Part shown: positions 60,564 through 64,000 of the stretch, in pieces
Layout: each line of letters begins with the position of its first letter
How positions within the stretch are numbered: position 1 is the stretch's first letter
Made by a program: the position numbers and the translations under genes
NCBI RefSeq assembly: GCF_903970965.1
Contig: NZ_CAJCKW010000002.1
Span: 248,001-312,000 of the forward strand
DNA: 64,000 nucleotides
From: Aureimonas sp. ME7
Lineage (GTDB): Bacteria; Pseudomonadota; Alphaproteobacteria; Rhizobiales; Rhizobiaceae
Reading direction: 5' to 3'
The notes under the pieces: generated by a model
The model's database searches: none
What the model was told of the DNA's origin: nothing
The model's input: only the letters and a program-made list of their open reading frames with translations

Positions 60564-61594
60564 GCACCGCGCACGCCGCCACGATCTTTTCCCCCGAGGA
60601 CCTCCGGATCGTCGAACGGGACCTCGGCCCCCTGCCCCCCGATCGCGTGCGCATCCGCTTCGGAGCCGGCGGAATCTGCGGATCGGACATGCACTACTTC
60701 CGCCACGCCCGAACGGGGGACTACGTCGTGCGCGAGCCGCTGGTCCTCGGCCACGAGATTGCCGGAACCGTCGAGGCCGTGGGCTCGGCGGTGAAAGGGA
60801 TCGCGCCCGGGACACGGGTCGCCGTCAACCCCTTCCGCCCCTGCGGGCATTGCGCCCGGTGCGCGGAAGGGCGGCCGAACCTTTGCGAGAACGTCTTCTT
60901 CATGGGGTCGGCCTCGAAGAACCCGCATATGCAGGGCGGATTTTCGTCGCATTTCGACACGACGCCGGAACAGTGCGTCCCGGTGCCGGACGAGATTTCG
61001 CTGGAAGCTGCCGCGCTCGCCGAGCCGCTCGCCGTCTGCCTTCACGCCGTCGGACGCGCGGGCGACCTTTCCGGCCGATCCATCGCCGTCGTCGGCGCCG
61101 GCCCGATCGGGCTGTTCACGCTTCTATCGGCGCGATTGAAGGGCGCGGGCCGCACCACGGTCGTCGACATGGCGGCTGCCCCGCTCGCCTTTGCCAGCAA
61201 GCTCGGCGCCGACGAGGTGATCGACCTATCGAAGGACGCGGAGGGTTTTTCCAAGATCACGCCGCCCGACGTCGTGTTCGAGGTGTCGGGCACGCCGGCC
61301 GGCCTTTCCTCGGCGATCGCCGGCGTTCGGCGCGGCGGCACCGTCGTTCAGGTGGGCAATCTGGCAGCGGGTCCCCTGCCGATCCCCGCCAACTCCATCA
61401 TGTCGAAGGAACTCGACGTGCGCGGCTCGTTCCGCTTCGACAAGGAGTTCGCGGAGGCCGTCGGCCTGATCGCATCGGGCGCGGTGGACGTCCTGTCCAT
61501 CGTCACCGCCCGCCGACCGTTGATGGAAGCGCCGAGCGCGTTCCGACTGGCGCTGGACCGGACGCAGAGCGTCAAGGTCCTTCTTACCGCCTGA
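60560..61594 (+). CDS. idnD: L-idonate 5-dehydrogenase
   Basis: This zinc-dependent enzyme oxidises L-idonate at C5 to 5-ketogluconate. The 344-residue protein has the catalytic zinc residues C40 (GICGSDMHYF), H65 and E66 (LGHEIAG), and all four structural-zinc cysteines (C95, C98, C101, C109 in PCGHCARCAEGRPNLC), then VVGAGPIGLFTLLS. Segments HFRHARTG-like YFRHARTGDYVV and FMGSASKNPHMQGGF are typical of IdnD. The start is a GTG at 60560 coupled to dctM; the upstream reading frame inside dctM is not coding. Context points to import and oxidation of a sugar acid. Confidence 0.88.
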   Translation: MSTAHAATIFSPEDLRIVERDLGPLPPDRVRIRFGAGGICGSDMHYFRHARTGDYVVREPLVLGHEIAGTVEAVGSAVKGIAPGTRVAVNPFRPCGHCARCAEGRPNLCENVFFMGSASKNPHMQGGFSSHFDTTPEQCVPVPDEISLEAAALAEPLAVCLHAVGRAGDLSGRSIAVVGAGPIGLFTLLSARLKGAGRTTVVDMAAAPLAFASKLGADEVIDLSKDAEGFSKITPPDVVFEVSGTPAGLSSAIAGVRRGGTVVQVGNLAAGPLPIPANSIMSKELDVRGSFRFDKEFAEAVGLIASGAVDVLSIVTARRPLMEAPSAFRLALDRTQSVKVLLTA

Positions 61595-61610
61595 GCACGG
61601 GAGAGGAGCG

Positions 61611-62693
61611 TCAGCCGTCGTCGTCCGCGGCGGCGACGCCCTCGCCCTGGCGCTGCCCGCGTCGCCAATAGGCGGCCACGAGATGCTGATTCTTCTTGAG
61701 GCCGAGGTCCTTCCGGCAGAAGCGCCGGATCGCCTTGAAGGCCGAAAACTCCGTGCCGGACCAGACGAAGGGCGTCTCGCCCGGCGCGACGGCCGAGCGC
61801 GCCGCATCTTCCAGAAGGGTCGTCGTCCCGGCAGGCGCCCCGTTGCGATGGAGCCAGCGGACGGAAACGCTGTCCGGGTGAACGAGCGCCTGCTCCTCCT
61901 CCGGCCCGGCGACTTCGATGAAGACGTCCGCGCGCACGCCCGCGTCCATCCGCTTCAGCATGCGCGCGATCGCCGGCAGCGCCGTCTCGTCGCCAAGGAT
62001 CAGGTGACGCTCGCCCGGCCCGAGAAGCCCGCCGCCGGGCCCGAGCATTCCGACGAAATCGCCGGCCTGCGCCTCGCGAGACCAGGCGCATCCCGCGCCT
62101 GGGGGATCGTGCAGCACGACGTCGATATCCAGGTGGCCCGCCTCCGCATCGATCTCGCGGATCGTATAGACGCGCGCTATGAGTTCGTCCTCTCCCGTCG
62201 GCCAGACCGGCAATGCCGCCGGTCCGGCATGCGGCCAGACCGGAGTGCGACCCTTGGGCGGAAACAGAAGACGCACATGCAGCTCCTCGCCCGCGAAGCG
62301 CTGGAGATTGGCGCCGGACAGGCGCACCCGGCGCATCCGAGGCGTCAGCTGCGTCGACGAAACCACGGTCAGTTCGCGGAAATGCGGAAGTTCCCGCGTG
62401 TCCGCGCCGTCGCCCGCCCAGACGATCTCCGGGCAGTCATCGCCAAGGATATGTTGGACGTACCAGGCTACCAACCCCTTGGCGACGCCGTGGTCGGCCG
62501 GGTCCGTACCCTCCACGACCACCGCCATCCGGTCGCCCTCGAAGCGGAGGCGCGTCACCGAATTGTAGACGCTGACGACCGTTTCCCCGTCCGGCTCCGC
62601 CCGCTGCACCTGATCCTCGTCGAGATGCTCCAGGAGATGGCGCATGAATCCGTCGCGATCGTCGACCCGGATCGAAAGATTCGATTGCAGCAT
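61611..62693 (-). CDS. DUF2218-siderophore-interacting protein fusion (SIP family ferric reductase-like)
   Basis: This is a probable FAD/NAD(P)H-dependent ferric-siderophore reductase. The 360-residue protein has an N-terminal DUF2218 domain (about 1-95, with YNSVTRLRFEGDRMAVVVEG). The FAD-binding part holds TPRMRRVRLSGANLQRFAG and ARVYTIREIDAEAGHLDIDV, then SREAQAGDFVGMLGPGG, and the SIP C-terminal domain has HLILGDETALPAIARMLKRM and KAIRRFCRKDLGL. The ATG at 62693 is preferred to a GTG four codons earlier. Divergently placed from the binding-protein gene at the right edge. No clear iron box was found upstream. Confidence 0.88.
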   Translation of the reverse strand: MLQSNLSIRVDDRDGFMRHLLEHLDEDQVQRAEPDGETVVSVYNSVTRLRFEGDRMAVVVEGTDPADHGVAKGLVAWYVQHILGDDCPEIVWAGDGADTRELPHFRELTVVSSTQLTPRMRRVRLSGANLQRFAGEELHVRLLFPPKGRTPVWPHAGPAALPVWPTGEDELIARVYTIREIDAEAGHLDIDVVLHDPPGAGCAWSREAQAGDFVGMLGPGGGLLGPGERHLILGDETALPAIARMLKRMDAGVRADVFIEVAGPEEEQALVHPDSVSVRWLHRNGAPAGTTTLLEDAARSAVAPGETPFVWSGTEFSAFKAIRRFCRKDLGLKKNQHLVAAYWRRGQRQGEGVAAADDDG

Positions 62694-62941
62694 GATCCGA
62701 TGCACTCCACCCGGTTCGCAAGACTGGATCGCCGGCCGAGCTGCAACGGCGCGCTCGTTCTCGACGATGGGGTCTGGCTACGATTTGTGGATGGGCGTGG
62801 TCAAGATTACATATCGCGCACCGCACCGCTGTTTCTCCGCGCGCTCCCTCGACATTGACGGAGTCCTATGGTGCGTATGCCCGATCGGGCGCCGAGAGCT
62901 GGAAGAGTCGGCCCATGGCGTTGCCACGATCGGGGTGAAGG

Positions 62942-64000
62942 ATGGTGATTTCGAACCGTTACGGGCGTTTCCTGGGTATCCTGGCCGGCTCACTTCTTGC
63001 CGCCGCGACGATCGCGTCGCCCGTTCGGGCCGATCCCAAGGACCATCTGACGCTGGCCATGAGCATCGAGCCGTCGGGGCTCGACCCGACCGTGGCCGCG
63101 CCCGTCGCCATCGGTCAGGTCGTCTGGCAGAACGTATTCCAGGGTCTCACGCGGATCGACGAGGCCGGCACGGTTCTTCCCCAGCTCGCACGCGAATGGA
63201 CCGCGAGCGACGACGGCCGGACGATCACCTTCCACCTTCGCGACGACGTGCGTTTTCAGAACGGCGTTCGCTTCGACTCCGCGACGGCGAAGTTCACGCT
63301 CGACCGCGCGCGCGGCGAGGCGTCCACGAACCCGCAGAAGCAGTTCTTCGAGGTCATCGAGCGTATTGAGACCCCGGACGCTTCGACGCTCGTTCTCCAT
63401 CTCAAGGAGCGCTCGGCCAATCTGCTCTACTGGCTCGCCTGGCCCGCGGCGGTCATGGTGGAGCCCGGTACGGCCGAGACCAACCGCGCGCAGCCGGTCG
63501 GGACAGGCCCGTTCCGCGTCGCCGAATGGCGACCGGGCGACAAGGTCGTCCTTGAGCGGATCGACGACTATTGGAACAAGGATGCCGTGCCTTCTCTCGG
63601 CACCGCCGAGTTCCGCTTCATCAAGGACGCGCAGGCGCAGGCCGCCGCCATCCGATCGGGAAGCGTCGATGCCATCCCCGAGTTCGCCGCGCCCGAACTC
63701 TACAAGACGTTCGAAGGCAGCCCGCAACTGTCGACCGTGGTCGGCCATACCGAACTCAAGGTCGTGGCGGGCATGAACCTTCGCCGCAAGCCGTTCGACG
63801 ATCCGCGCGTTCGAAAGGCGTTGATGATGGCTGTGGATCGGACCGCCTTGGTGGAAGCGGCCTGGAGCGGCTACGGCGAGCCGATCGGCAGCCACTACAC
63901 GCCGAACGACCCCGGCTTCGTCGATCTCGCCGCCAAGGTGCCCTACGATCCGGATGGCGCGAAGGCCCTTCTGGCCGAGGCCGGATATCCCGATGGTTTC
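62942..64000 (+). CDS. ABC transporter substrate-binding protein, family 5 (peptide/nickel type), truncated by window
   Basis: The first 353 codons of a DppA/OppA-type periplasmic binding protein are present; the C-terminal third lies beyond the window. It has a signal peptide of about 32 residues (LAGSLLAAATIASPVRADP) and the family 5 opening LTLAMSIEPSGLDPTVAAP. Then come WQNVFQGLTRIDEAGTVLPQ, AREWTASDDGRTITFHLRDD, QPVGTGPFRVAEWRPGDKVV and VRKALMMAVDRTALVEAAW. The ATG at 62942 is next to GGGGTGAAGG; a GTG follows directly. Peptides, nickel or glutathione are typical ligands; the divergent siderophore-interacting gene makes an iron complex conceivable but unproven. Confidence 0.9.
   Translation, partial: MVISNRYGRFLGILAGSLLAAATIASPVRADPKDHLTLAMSIEPSGLDPTVAAPVAIGQVVWQNVFQGLTRIDEAGTVLPQLAREWTASDDGRTITFHLRDDVRFQNGVRFDSATAKFTLDRARGEASTNPQKQFFEVIERIETPDASTLVLHLKERSANLLYWLAWPAAVMVEPGTAETNRAQPVGTGPFRVAEWRPGDKVVLERIDDYWNKDAVPSLGTAEFRFIKDAQAQAAAIRSGSVDAIPEFAAPELYKTFEGSPQLSTVVGHTELKVVAGMNLRRKPFDDPRVRKALMMAVDRTALVEAAWSGYGEPIGSHYTPNDPGFVDLAAKVPYDPDGAKALLAEAGYPDGF

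Noticed and set aside
1-64000. Search for mobile elements, phage genes, toxin-antitoxin or defence systems
   Set aside because: No transposase, integrase, terminal inverted repeats with target duplications, restriction, CRISPR or phage structural genes were recognised. The frameshifted small gene at 25.5 kb has only a loose plasmid-stabilisation name and no antitoxin partner.

Overview
The window is GC-rich alphaproteobacterial DNA, most likely from the order Hyphomicrobiales (Rhizobiales). The evidence is the Agrobacterium-type ChvE/GguA/GguB/GguC proteins, a Sinorhizobium-type ChoXWV choline transporter, rhizobial rhamnose genes (RhaI, a RhaD aldolase/dehydrogenase fusion, RhaU, RhaK), an FrcB-like binding protein and an EcfG-type stress promoter. 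A soil or plant-associated relative such as Aurantimonadaceae is possible, but the genus cannot be settled from this sequence. I saw no rRNA, tRNA, insertion sequence, phage gene or CRISPR array.

Layout. 0-4 kb: the start of a CPA2 antiporter gene, then choXWV and a small DUF2218 gene. 4-16 kb, transcribed leftwards: chvE-gguAB (multiple-sugar ABC transporter) and a seven-gene operon gguC, galactose dehydrogenase, galM, IlvD/Edd dehydratase, SMP-30 lactonase, dgoK, dgoA. Together these form an oxidative De Ley-Doudoroff route for D-galactose, with partial overlap onto L-arabinose. 16-24 kb: a MATE exporter and an L-fucose/L-fuconate locus (fuconate dehydratase divergent from an IclR regulator, a 2-keto-3-deoxyfuconate dehydrogenase and an ABC transporter). 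24-26 kb: a short stress-like patch with a single-domain response regulator, a small exported repeat protein behind an EcfG-like promoter, and a frameshifted small gene. 26-40 kb: the rhamnose regulon around a striking nested operator, followed by an AraC regulator, two polyol/ketose dehydrogenases and a Rha/Lsr-type ABC transporter.

40-47 kb is mixed: a PAP2 phosphatase, a copper-related trio, a cytosolic sulfite-oxidase-like protein, two SDR enzymes, a lipoprotein D,D-carboxypeptidase, a SleB-type wall hydrolase and a malate dehydrogenase of an unexpected type. 47-52 kb: an FrcB/FrcC-like transporter without an ATPase gene, joined to a class I aldolase and a PfkB kinase. 52-62 kb: an MsbA-like exporter, a FucU mutarotase, a 2-hydroxyacid dehydrogenase, and a divergent sugar-acid operon (Ldh2 dehydrogenase, FadR-type regulator, TRAP transporter, L-idonate dehydrogenase). 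The right edge has a DUF2218-siderophore-interacting fusion and a truncated family 5 binding protein.

The window is dominated by sugar and sugar-acid uptake: four CUT2-type ABC systems and one TRAP system, most next to their own catabolic enzymes and regulators. The points most worth checking are the nested rhamnose operator, the ATPase-less transporter with its unassigned kinase/aldolase pair, the incomplete fucose route beside GguC, the single-base frameshift at 25.5 kb, and hairpins that follow binding-protein genes in four transport operons. I found no clearly novel defence or mobile system.
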